From Fusobacterium perfoetens (GTDB lineage: Bacteria > Fusobacteriota > Fusobacteriia > Fusobacteriales > Fusobacteriaceae), in contig NZ_JADYUD010000004.1 of NCBI RefSeq assembly GCF_021531595.1, positions 106,509 through 170,508 of the forward strand: 64,000 nucleotides of DNA. Reading direction: 5' to 3'. The notes beneath the pieces are model-generated. The model made no database searches. It had not been told where the DNA came from and saw nothing but the letters and a program-made list of their open reading frames with translations. This document shows, piece by piece, positions 28,504-36,462 of this stretch (the first letter of the stretch is position 1; every line of letters begins with the position of its first letter). Both the position numbers and the translations under genes were made by a program.

Positions 28504-30277
28504 TTTCTTCTACCTCACTTTGTTTATTAACTTGTCTTTCATATGGTAACAACTTTGCCTGTTGGTAATTTATAGGCGATACTTTGACATTATATAAAAT
28601 TGGTAAAATATTATTTTCTATATAGTTCATTTTTTCATCATCATTTAAAATTTTATAAATAGCAGTATTATAATCTGCTTTTGCTGTGGATTGTATTTTT
28701 TTATCCATACTTTGTTCTACGAGCCCACTTAAATATGATGCAAGTACTTCTGCTGATTGAGGAGTATTTACATATTTTTTTGAATTTAGAAGTCTTTCAA
28801 ACCTTTGTCTCCCTTTCCCTAAAAATTTTCCTCCTATAAATTGAACTTTGCTTGTATCAGCTTCTTTTAAAGTATCCCATGTGCTGTAGTACAAAGGATT
28901 TTCTTTTCCTTTTATAAGAACTGTAGCATTAAAAAGACCTTTAAAATCTTCTCTTGTGCCTATATCTTTTAACATTGCTATATCATCACCATATTTTCTG
29001 AAATTCTCAGTGATATATGGATTAAGTACATTCTCAACCAATGCTTGTGTACTTATTTTTACAGTTCCGTCACCTTTTAAAGCATATATTCCATCTTTTA
29101 TTTTTTTTGTTCCTACAGCACTTATTACTTGCCCACATACAGAATTATTAACATCAGAAAAACTCGCCATTGTTAATCCATAAGTATTTTTCATGTTTGA
29201 TGAGTTCTCAAGAGCCATCATTTCTGGTGTAGTTAAATCTTTACCAGTGGTTGCTTTTATCATCTTAAAAGGGTCGTTATCCTCAATAGCCTTCATTATT
29301 TCATTATCTTTGTTGTTTTGCTTATTTTGCAAAGCCTCAAGGGCTTTTTGAGTTTTATTTTGAACTGAAAGATTATATAGATTCTTTTCTAAAGCTACAT
29401 TTATTTTATTGTAACCATTTTCAAGCTTGGCTTTCATATATATTCTGACATTCGCTTGGTCATCTAATTCATAGTTTTTTATAGTGTTATCTATCATTGA
29501 ATTTATTCTTTCAGGGTTATTTAAGTTTTTTTGAAGTTCTTTTATGGCATTTTTCTTTTCTTCCATAGTAGGATATTTATTCCCATATATAATTTCCTCA
29601 TTTATCTGTCTCTCTACTATATCCATTTCAATATCAGATATATCTTTTACAAGATTCACAGCTTTACCATATTCATCAAGATAGCCAACTTTAACTAATT
29701 CATCATAATCACTTGCAATACTTTTTATCCCATTAACAATAGCTTTTTGATTAGATATATTTTCAAGTTTAATATTTTCTATTTTACTTTCTATAAGGAA
29801 TTGAGTTTTATCAACTGTTTTCTTAGTTACAGCCTCATTCCTTTTAACAAGCATTTTAGTATATCCCTCTTGGTATTCATTTTTATAATCTTCTAAGAAT
29901 ATTTTTTTATCTTGTGGACTTAAAAACTTAAACTTTTGAATTTCTTCCTCAGCTTGTATTTTAAGATTTTTATAATCTTCTATAAAACTTTTATATTTAT
30001 CATCATCATTATAAACATCTATCCCCGCATACTTTTGTTCAAAATCTAACTGCTTTCTCCTTAAATTTACTTTAAACATTTCTTGCTCATTTCTAAGATT
30101 TAACTCATCTGTTCTCTTAGCAAATTCTTCAATTATATTAAAAGTAGTCTTAAAATCATCACTGAAATTCATTAAATTAAGATTATCTAATGTTATTCCT
30201 ACAATATTTGCACCTGTTCTTTGATTTGACACACTCTTTTTTAAGTAGTCTTGCATAGCATCCTCCTTAATATTCAA
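28472..30277 (-). CDS. Internal virion protein, T7 gp15-like position
   Basis: The protein has 601 aa, mostly predicted helix with many Lys/Glu/Asn residues, no signal peptide and no membrane segment. Its length and its place between a ~210-aa and a ~1,600-aa protein match the gp14-gp15-gp16 series of T7-type ejection proteins. No sequence motif proves it. It overlaps both neighbours by short stretches (11 and 32 bp), so translation is coupled. Confidence 0.6.
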   Translation of the reverse strand: MNIKEDAMQDYLKKSVSNQRTGANIVGITLDNLNLMNFSDDFKTTFNIIEEFAKRTDELNLRNEQEMFKVNLRRKQLDFEQKYAGIDVYNDDDKYKSFIEDYKNLKIQAEEEIQKFKFLSPQDKKIFLEDYKNEYQEGYTKMLVKRNEAVTKKTVDKTQFLIESKIENIKLENISNQKAIVNGIKSIASDYDELVKVGYLDEYGKAVNLVKDISDIEMDIVERQINEEIIYGNKYPTMEEKKNAIKELQKNLNNPERINSMIDNTIKNYELDDQANVRIYMKAKLENGYNKINVALEKNLYNLSVQNKTQKALEALQNKQNNKDNEIMKAIEDNDPFKMIKATTGKDLTTPEMMALENSSNMKNTYGLTMASFSDVNNSVCGQVISAVGTKKIKDGIYALKGDGTVKISTQALVENVLNPYITENFRKYGDDIAMLKDIGTREDFKGLFNATVLIKGKENPLYYSTWDTLKEADTSKVQFIGGKFLGKGRQRFERLLNSKKYVNTPQSAEVLASYLSGLVEQSMDKKIQSTAKADYNTAIYKILNDDEKMNYIENNILPILYNVKVSPINYQQAKLLPYERQVNKQSEVEENVGEESIYGV

Positions 30278-30902
30278 AATCTATTATTCCATTGGTAAAA
30301 TACTTGTCCTCTTCCTGTTTAAATGCAGTTTCATTATTGGTTGAAGTAGTTCCTGTTGGTTTATATTTCAAATAGCTTTCTATTCCTAAGCCACCTAAAG
30401 TTGTAATTCCATTTAATATATTAAATCCAGCTTTTCTGGTAGCCTCTATCTTAGCTTGATTTATACGAGATATGGCACTTCCATAATTAAGGTCAACTTG
30501 ATATTGCTGACTTGATTTCATAAGTCCTAAATCACTTATATCATTAACTTGGTTGATAACCATACTTGTCATATTATCTGCTATTTCTTTTGAGGCTTTA
30601 TCTTTTATATCATGTTCAAAACTATCTTTTTCAACATTAGATTTATTTCCTGTATTAATGTTAATATTGGCAAGCATGGTTTCTGCCTCTGTAACTGCAT
30701 TTAATCTTTGATTTGCATAATCTTTCATTAGGCTTTCCAAATTTTGCTTAAATGCTCTATTAACTTCTTTTTTATTATATTCATACTGCATATTAGCAAT
30801 ATCTCTTTCAGCTCTTGCTATATGCTTTGCTCCTTTTGAGCCACTTATACCTTGCAGGATAGATGAACCAGCACTAATTCCCATTGCAATTTCTAAAAGC
30901 AT
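30267..30902 (-). CDS. Internal virion protein, T7 gp14-like position
   Basis: The protein has 211 aa. It begins with a short hydrophobic/glycine segment (LEIAMGISAGSSILQGISGSKGA), then a long helical region (about 28-150), as in gp14-like internal core or channel-forming proteins of podoviruses. The call is mainly positional. GGAGGTAGGC precedes the start. Confidence 0.6.
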   Translation of the reverse strand: MLLEIAMGISAGSSILQGISGSKGAKHIARAERDIANMQYEYNKKEVNRAFKQNLESLMKDYANQRLNAVTEAETMLANININTGNKSNVEKDSFEHDIKDKASKEIADNMTSMVINQVNDISDLGLMKSSQQYQVDLNYGSAISRINQAKIEATRKAGFNILNGITTLGGLGIESYLKYKPTGTTSTNNETAFKQEEDKYFTNGIIDFEY

Positions 30903-30913
30903 ATGCCTACCTC

Positions 30914-32725
30914 CTAATCACTAGCCACAGAAATTTTAGTATCTATTCCTAAAATCTCTAAAACCTTATCATTTTCATTAGTCAAAATTTTAATAGAATA
31001 TCCATTTCTTATAACTTCTTGCCTTTCAACTTTATATGTTGAGAACAAGTCATCTTTTGATTTATCATCAAGTGCTTTATTTAAGTCTATGATATAAAAA
31101 CCTTTTATTGCCATTTTATCTTCATTAAGCATTTTCACAAAAACTCTCTGTATTCTGGAAGAATAATCATTGGAATAACTTCCACCTTTGCTTGTCTGTA
31201 AATATGGTGCATTTAATGTCAGTAAGCATTCTCTATAGTTATTATTTGTTTTTTCAAGTAAAGTTCCATCAGCTATAAAATTATCCCTATATCCAAATAA
31301 TTCATTAGTAGCATCTAAATCAAGAGATGTTCTTCTAAAAGAGTTATAATCAATAGCATCATACAGATAAACTACTTTTTTTAATGAATTAGTAGCAACT
31401 AAAACAGTTCTTCCATCTATTATTACTTTTGTAAGTAAAATTATATTTGGTCTTATATCATATTTTTCTGCATCATAAGTTCCATAGCTTTCATATCCGT
31501 AAGCATTTGGAATTGGCTGAACACATTTAAGTTCATTGGTTGGTGTAATGTAATAAAAGTTATCTCCTACTAATTCACATTCAGTTGTTGCTGGAACTTC
31601 TCCTGCTATAAATACTGAATAACTTGTAGAAGTTAAAACTTTACTGTAACTTACAACATATACACCTTTATCTGTTGCTACATACATAGCATTACCAACT
31701 TTTAATTTTAAGATAGTTGGTTTTTGATTTGAAATTGGTGTAGGTGTAAAATAGAACGGGTCATCTTGCTGAGTCCCATTCCTAAAATCAAAAAAGTTAT
31801 CTTTCTTAGAAAAATAGAAAGCATTGTCAGAAATTATGCATAATCTATCTGACATCACTCCAATGTCAGTAAAATTATTTTTTAAAGTTTTTAATTCTCC
31901 ATATACAAGGTCTCCACTTATATCTTTAATATTAATACTTGTAAAAAATGGACTTCCGTATACGGAATCAGATGTTTCTCCCTCAAATTTAATAACATTA
32001 TTCCCTAAAATATAACTTTTTTTATTATCATCCTTACTAAATCTATAAAAAACTCCAAACATTAAATTTTCTGCCGGAGAAGAAATATTATCTTTATCTA
32101 TAGAGCCTTTATACTGCTTATATACTCTTTCTAGTTTTAAACCTGTTTCATAAAGATATATTCCATCAGATTTACTTTCTAATTTTGGATTTGTATAAGT
32201 TGATAATAAAGATACTCTTAATTCACTTCCAACTTTATAAACTTTATAGACATCCATTTTGACATCTTCTTTATCTATAATGGGATACTTCATAAGAGAT
32301 AAAAAATTACTTGTTCCTATCTGCCCGTTTTCTTTATTAAATTCATAAACTTGTGGTGTAGCTGTGCATATCATTAAGCTGTCTTCAAACATTTTTACAT
32401 TTATATCTCTGGTTAATTCTTTGCTCAAATTATGCTGCAAACTATATAAGATGTTATAATCTGATTTCCTTACTGTATAAATATGAGTTTTAGTTACTAT
32501 TATAAAAAAGAAATATCTTGTATCCAGAACTTCTATTATTCCTGTTATATTTAAAGATTTCTCTGCATACTGCTTAGCAATCTTAAGGTTTCCTAGTTCT
32601 GTAAGAACAAGATTTCTTATTACCCTTGCAGAGTTCTTATAAATTTCACTTTCTCTAATTCCGGAAAGTCTTTCTCCTGTTTCGCCATATAGAAAAAAGT
32701 TATTTCTTACTATTGTATCTGCCAT
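30914..32725 (-). CDS. Tail tubular protein B / nozzle-like protein
   Basis: The protein has 603 aa. The N-terminal RNNFFLYGETGERLSGIRESEIYKNSARVIRNLVLTELGNLKI resembles the start of T7 gp12-type nozzle proteins ('I F xxG l sg r d x y x x g c x x l x N'), followed by a beta-rich body suited to a propeller. It sits directly after the gp11-like gene, as in T7. It would form the distal end of the short tail. Confidence 0.7.
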   Translation of the reverse strand: MADTIVRNNFFLYGETGERLSGIRESEIYKNSARVIRNLVLTELGNLKIAKQYAEKSLNITGIIEVLDTRYFFFIIVTKTHIYTVRKSDYNILYSLQHNLSKELTRDINVKMFEDSLMICTATPQVYEFNKENGQIGTSNFLSLMKYPIIDKEDVKMDVYKVYKVGSELRVSLLSTYTNPKLESKSDGIYLYETGLKLERVYKQYKGSIDKDNISSPAENLMFGVFYRFSKDDNKKSYILGNNVIKFEGETSDSVYGSPFFTSINIKDISGDLVYGELKTLKNNFTDIGVMSDRLCIISDNAFYFSKKDNFFDFRNGTQQDDPFYFTPTPISNQKPTILKLKVGNAMYVATDKGVYVVSYSKVLTSTSYSVFIAGEVPATTECELVGDNFYYITPTNELKCVQPIPNAYGYESYGTYDAEKYDIRPNIILLTKVIIDGRTVLVATNSLKKVVYLYDAIDYNSFRRTSLDLDATNELFGYRDNFIADGTLLEKTNNNYRECLLTLNAPYLQTSKGGSYSNDYSSRIQRVFVKMLNEDKMAIKGFYIIDLNKALDDKSKDDLFSTYKVERQEVIRNGYSIKILTNENDKVLEILGIDTKISVASD

Positions 32726-32731
32726 ACATCT

Positions 32732-33235
32732 CTACCCCCACGGATCTTTATCATAACCTTGCTGAACTATAATTTTAAATTTTTCCTTATTTTTCATATT
32801 CTCAAAATAACCAAGTTTTTCTTGATAGCCATTAAAAGCTAAGCACATTTCAACACATAAACAAGCTACTAAATAATCGTAAAGATTATCTGGAATTTCT
32901 ACCGGTTCTATTTCTCTGCAATACTGTATAAATATTTTGTCAGAAGGAGAGTATAAGAACTCTCCCTCTAATCTATATTTTTCATTGGCTCTTATTATAT
33001 TTAAACAATCTATTGGAAGATTAAATTTATTTTCTCCTAAATCATTTTTTCCAACAGTAGTTAATTTTACAGTAGTAGAGTTAAATAGAAAGGCAGTTTC
33101 TTTGGCTATATTTTCTACAATATCATTGAAAGAAGATGAGGCTACTAAGTATTCATCGCTTTTATTATCGTTATATAAATCTATTTTCCCTAATTTTCTG
33201 AAAGTAGATTTTATGATTTTGCCTTTATCTATCAT
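32732..33235 (-). CDS. Tail tubular protein A-like (gatekeeper)
   Basis: The protein has 167 aa. It has the pattern of T7 gp11-type adaptors: an N-terminal helix region, LPIDCLNIIRAN in the middle, a DYLVACLCVEMCLAF helix and a C-terminal GYDKDPWG ('DPW' endings are common in this group). It would sit between portal and nozzle. The gap to the gp12-like gene is only 6 bp. Confidence 0.7.
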   Translation of the reverse strand: MIDKGKIIKSTFRKLGKIDLYNDNKSDEYLVASSSFNDIVENIAKETAFLFNSTTVKLTTVGKNDLGENKFNLPIDCLNIIRANEKYRLEGEFLYSPSDKIFIQYCREIEPVEIPDNLYDYLVACLCVEMCLAFNGYQEKLGYFENMKNKEKFKIIVQQGYDKDPWG

Positions 33236-33237
33236 AA

Positions 33238-33501
33238 TTACCTCCCGTTTTTAGTAATATGTTCTTTAATAATCTTTAAATCTTCCTGAATTTCTTCTTG
33301 TTTTTTAAATATAGTTTTAGTTCTTTCTTCAAGAATAATTTCTATATTTAATCTTTTCTCTGCGAGTATTTCCTGTTGCCTTCCACAATCGTCTTTATCA
33401 ACTTTTTTATTTAATAGAGAAATCATATATCTATGATAACCAAGGAAAGCACTAACAACAGCCGTTGCTATTTTTATATAAATTTCTGTATTATCTGGCA
33501 T
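33238..33501 (-). CDS. Small membrane-anchored coiled-coil protein
   Basis: The protein has 87 aa: one N-terminal hydrophobic segment (about 8-24) followed by a charged coiled coil (about 35-82). Located between the holin-like and tail genes, it may be a lysis accessory (XhlA- or spanin-like). The assignment rests on topology and position only. Confidence 0.5.
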   Translation of the reverse strand: MPDNTEIYIKIATAVVSAFLGYHRYMISLLNKKVDKDDCGRQQEILAEKRLNIEIILEERTKTIFKKQEEIQEDLKIIKEHITKNGR

Positions 33502-33509
33502 AACTCCTC

Positions 33510-33851
33510 CTACTTATCTATCTTTTTATCCATATATTTTTTACCTAAAATAGTTGCTCCAAGAGCCATTACTAAATATGTTAACTCCTCAGGAATAGGT
33601 TGTACATAGATAGCTTTACCTGTAAATGCTGAAAAGTAAGGAACAATTATATGCTGATTAATTATAAGGATTGAATAAACATAAAATAAATGTAATATTC
33701 CACCTCTTTCAATAAGTCCTGAAAAAGCATTTAATCTTTGTTTTTCAAGGTCAGCCATAATTTCATTTACTTTCCCATCATCAGATAAATGCTTTTTTAA
33801 TAGTTCAGGTAAAAAATTTTTAATAATATTTAAAATATATTTACTCCCCAT
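33510..33851 (-). CDS. Holin-like protein
   Basis: The protein has 113 aa. After a charged N-terminal region (about 1-45) come hydrophobic segments around 48-70 and 86-105 and a short lysine-rich tail, resembling 3TM-type holins. It lies directly before the endolysin gene in the transcript order endolysin-holin-accessory. It would permeabilise the inner membrane for endolysin release. Confidence 0.65.
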   Translation of the reverse strand: MGSKYILNIIKNFLPELLKKHLSDDGKVNEIMADLEKQRLNAFSGLIERGGILHLFYVYSILIINQHIIVPYFSAFTGKAIYVQPIPEELTYLVMALGATILGKKYMDKKIDK

Positions 33852-33862
33852 GTTATTCCCTC

Positions 33863-34270
33863 CTAAAGTTCATATTCTGTTTTAATTTCAATGTGAGGTC
33901 TATCTATAAATGTTTTCCAATTTTTCCCAAACTCTATTTGACGAGGATACAATTTATTTGCCACTTCTTCAAAAATGGGAATAAGTTTATCAAGATATTT
34001 ATTTGCCCATGTATAGTCCCCATTTACATAAGGAACAATATCTACAGCCCTTACAATTCCATTTTTATCTGGTATGTGCTTTGAGTTCATCGTTTTAGAT
34101 ACTCCTCTTTGTACATATTCTTTTTGTTTTTCAATAGTTCTTTTACTTTCAAATACTCCGAAGTCGCAAGGCAAATCTAATCTTGCGACCTCACAAACTA
34201 TGTGGACCAATCTATAATCAACATTATTACAAAGATTTAATTTGCTTGTTCTTCCTAATATAGCTTTCAT
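33863..34270 (-). CDS. Endolysin, M15-type L-Ala-D-Glu peptidase
   Basis: The protein has 135 aa. The zinc-site pattern of VanY/M15 endolysins is present: the His in SKHIPD, the Asp in RAVDIVPY and the final His in DRPHIEIK, with a Glu in between (FEEVANKL). It cuts the peptide stem of peptidoglycan during lysis. It has no signal peptide, so it depends on the holin. AAAGGAGTT precedes the start. Confidence 0.87.
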   Translation of the reverse strand: MKAILGRTSKLNLCNNVDYRLVHIVCEVARLDLPCDFGVFESKRTIEKQKEYVQRGVSKTMNSKHIPDKNGIVRAVDIVPYVNGDYTWANKYLDKLIPIFEEVANKLYPRQIEFGKNWKTFIDRPHIEIKTEYEL

Positions 34271-34291
34271 ATTTTATAACTCCTTTATATA

Positions 34292-34825
34292 TTAATATCT
34301 TCTTTTTCTTAATGATTGAATTTTATCAAGTATAGCAGAAGCATTTTTCTTTGTAAGTTTTTCTATACCGTCAATTCCAAAGTCAGCTAAAGCTTTCTTC
34401 ACTATATTTTCTACATCTCTGCTTTTCATTTGGTCGTTAAGATACTCTAATTGTTTTCTAGTTATTTTCTCTTCTGCGCTTACTGAATATTTATATGTAT
34501 CCAACTCTAAAGAATTTACTAAATATATTTCTATGACCTTCCTGTAATTCTTAAGAAGTTCATTATTAAATTCATTGTTTGAAATTATAAGAAATATATT
34601 TTCAATTTTACTTTCTGTGCCATAGGTTACATTTATTTTAAACATAACCTTAGAAAAATTTTCTTTGAAGTCAGATATTTCATAACCTGCATTAGTTATA
34701 ACCACTCCTGTGTCTTTTAATTTATCTATAATTTTGCTTATAATTAATTCAAAAGTATTATCAGGATTTGTTATATATTTTAAGTTGCTTTTTATATTTT
34801 TGAAAATCTCTTCTATGCTATTCAA
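34292..34825 (-). CDS. Unknown protein downstream of the DGR reverse transcriptase, 177 aa
   Basis: No family is recognised. The N-terminal half is mixed alpha/beta. The C-terminal ~75 residues are helical and basic, ending SLRKRRY. It overlaps the 91-aa gene by 8 bp and is co-transcribed with the reverse transcriptase. It might be a DGR accessory factor or an ordinary virion/host-takeover protein; there is no clear likeness to Avd. Confidence 0.55.
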   Translation of the reverse strand: MNSIEEIFKNIKSNLKYITNPDNTFELIISKIIDKLKDTGVVITNAGYEISDFKENFSKVMFKINVTYGTESKIENIFLIISNNEFNNELLKNYRKVIEIYLVNSLELDTYKYSVSAEEKITRKQLEYLNDQMKSRDVENIVKKALADFGIDGIEKLTKKNASAILDKIQSLRKRRY

Positions 34826-35093
34826 GGATATACTCCTCTTCTGAAAATTCCATTAACCAGCTAGGTTCATTTTCCCTTACAGCAAATGCTTTAGTTATTT
34901 TCTCTCCTGTAGGTTCGTGTGTATTCTCATCAATTACATCTACTTCCATTAATTTAAGAAAACATCTGTATTTATCTACTGTTCCTTCAAGGAAGATTCT
35001 TTTTAGTTCTTCGTTTTCTTTAATCTCTATAATATTTCTTGTTCTCTCATTGGTTATTATTATTTTTCTTTCTTTTTCGTCTATTACATACAT
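34818..35093 (-). CDS. Unknown protein overlapping the reverse transcriptase 3' end, 91 aa
   Basis: The acidic 91-aa product has no recognisable family. Its first 47 bp lie inside the reverse-transcriptase gene in another frame, with an AAGGAG site inside that gene, so translation is probably coupled. Its N-terminal half is basic-acidic mixed and its C-terminus is strongly acidic (EFSEEEYILE). Confidence 0.55.
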   Translation of the reverse strand: MYVIDEKERKIIITNERTRNIIEIKENEELKRIFLEGTVDKYRCFLKLMEVDVIDENTHEPTGEKITKAFAVRENEPSWLMEFSEEEYILE

Positions 35094-36141
35094 CTATGTT
35101 CACTCTCCTTTTGTTCCCTTCTAAATCAATGTAGTATTTATCTTTAAGGGGCGCTAAATATTTTTGCCTTAATCTGTAACTATCACAGTATTTAAGCCAA
35201 CCTTTGTATGAATTAATACTTCCGTTCTCTGAATATGTAAGAACATCTTTCTTTTGCAAAGGAATAAGTTTTCTTTTCATTTCTTTCAAAATTCTTTTTC
35301 TTAGTAAAGTAAATTCTCCAAAGAATCTATATCCTAAAAAATCTACTCCTCTTACTCTTGCGGGAAAGATTTGATAATTTTCCTTTAATGTTAGATTGAG
35401 TTCTTTAGAAATAAACTTCTCAATAGAATCTCTTGCTTTAGATAGATATTCTTTTGAGCCATGAAGTATAACAACATCATCACAAAATCTGTAATAATAT
35501 CTTATTTTTAATTCTTCTTTGACATAATGGTCTAAAACAGAAAGGTATAAATTTCCTGCCCACTGCGACCATAAGCTCCCTATTGGTTGCCCTTTTGTTC
35601 CTAGGCTAAAGATTATTATATTAAGAAGTCTTAATAACTTCTTGTCTTTTATTTTGGTTTTCACAATTTTAAAAAGAATTTCATTGTCTATACTTGGATA
35701 GTATTTTTTCATATCCATTTTTAAACAATATTCAGTTCCTGCTTTATCTTTCCATAAAGCTTTTTTGATTCTTTTTACCCCAAAATGAAGTCCTCTTTTT
35801 TCTATACTTGCATAGGTATCATATATAAATGATTTTAAAAATCTGTCTTGTATCTGAAGCATTATAGCCCACTGCACAATTCTGTGTGGATAGTACGGAA
35901 GAATAAATATCTCTCTTAGTTTTCCTTTATCTTCTTTTAACTTTACTTTGTAATCACTTGAATTTACATAATAAAATTCATTAGCTAGTATGAAGCGCAG
36001 ATTTTTAAGATAATATTCAGGATTTTCATTAATCATTTTAACTTCTGTATAACTTGCTTTTTCTCTTTTCGCCTTTCTGTGCGCTTCTAATAGATTTTCA
36101 TAAGATATAATTCTATCATACACATTTCCTAATCTTTTCAT
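35047..36141 (-). CDS. DGR reverse transcriptase
   Basis: The protein has 364 aa. Reverse-transcriptase motifs are in order: KLREIFILPYYPHRIVQWAI (finger region), KMDMKKYYPSID with catalytic Asp143, GQPIGSLWSQ (184-193; the I-G-x-x-x-S-Q form separates DGR enzymes from group II intron QGxxxSP forms), FCDD (219-222) with the catalytic Asp pair, and FLGYRFF. A cysteine stands where most family members have M, A or V. It would copy the template RNA with adenine-specific errors into the fibre gene. It sits directly downstream of the template repeat and follows AAGAAAGGAA. Confidence 0.93.
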   Translation of the reverse strand: MKRLGNVYDRIISYENLLEAHRKAKREKASYTEVKMINENPEYYLKNLRFILANEFYYVNSSDYKVKLKEDKGKLREIFILPYYPHRIVQWAIMLQIQDRFLKSFIYDTYASIEKRGLHFGVKRIKKALWKDKAGTEYCLKMDMKKYYPSIDNEILFKIVKTKIKDKKLLRLLNIIIFSLGTKGQPIGSLWSQWAGNLYLSVLDHYVKEELKIRYYYRFCDDVVILHGSKEYLSKARDSIEKFISKELNLTLKENYQIFPARVRGVDFLGYRFFGEFTLLRKRILKEMKRKLIPLQKKDVLTYSENGSINSYKGWLKYCDSYRLRQKYLAPLKDKYYIDLEGNKRRVNIDVCNRRKRKKNNNNQ

Positions 36142-36218
36142 TTTTTCCTTTCTTAAATGTCTTATGCTTTATGAATTTTCATTTCTAATTACTAATACAT
36201 TTTTATTTCGTTATGTTT

Positions 36219-36232
36219 TGCCAAGAGGCAAG
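36219..36232 (-). ncRNA. Hairpin in the DGR RNA spacer
   Basis: TTGCC/GGCAA with a 4-nt loop lies in the 140-nt stretch between the template repeat and the reverse transcriptase start. In BPP-1 the RNA flanking the template is needed for cDNA priming, so this spacer is probably part of the functional DGR RNA. Confidence 0.45.
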
Positions 36233-36280
36233 GTCAGTGTCAATTATTTTATTTTTATTTTTTATTTATAAGACTTTAAA

Positions 36281-36379
36281 GTGAGTGCCAATATTCGCAT
36301 TCGCATTGGACGCAACATGACTCCAAGCCAAGCACAGCACACCGCAGCGAGAGCCATTGTCCCAATTCCCACTGGAAAG
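36281..36379 (-). repeat. DGR template repeat (TR)
   Basis: A 99-nt segment, GC-rich against its surroundings, read on the minus strand. It matches the variable repeat 188 bp away at 87 of 99 positions. In the frame of the fibre gene it is full of AAT asparagine codons (positions 5, 8, 25, 27 and 29 of 33 codons), the classic arrangement for adenine mutagenesis. It contains 17 adenines, and 10 of the 12 mismatches are at these. It is not part of a gene. Confidence 0.93.
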
Positions 36380-36423
36380 TGTGTGTATTTGTATGTTGCT
36401 CAACCACATGACCTATATTTTTT

Positions 36424-36462
36424 TATGCTCGCTCGCCTGAGCTTTCGCTATTTGCGAGCATA
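36424..36462. repeat. Inverted repeat just downstream of the VR
   Basis: TATGCTCGC (36424-36432) pairs perfectly with GCGAGCATA (36454-36462) around a 21-nt loop that includes the fibre stop codon. In BPP-1 a hairpin/cruciform just after the variable repeat stimulates retrohoming; this element is in the corresponding place. Confidence 0.7.
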
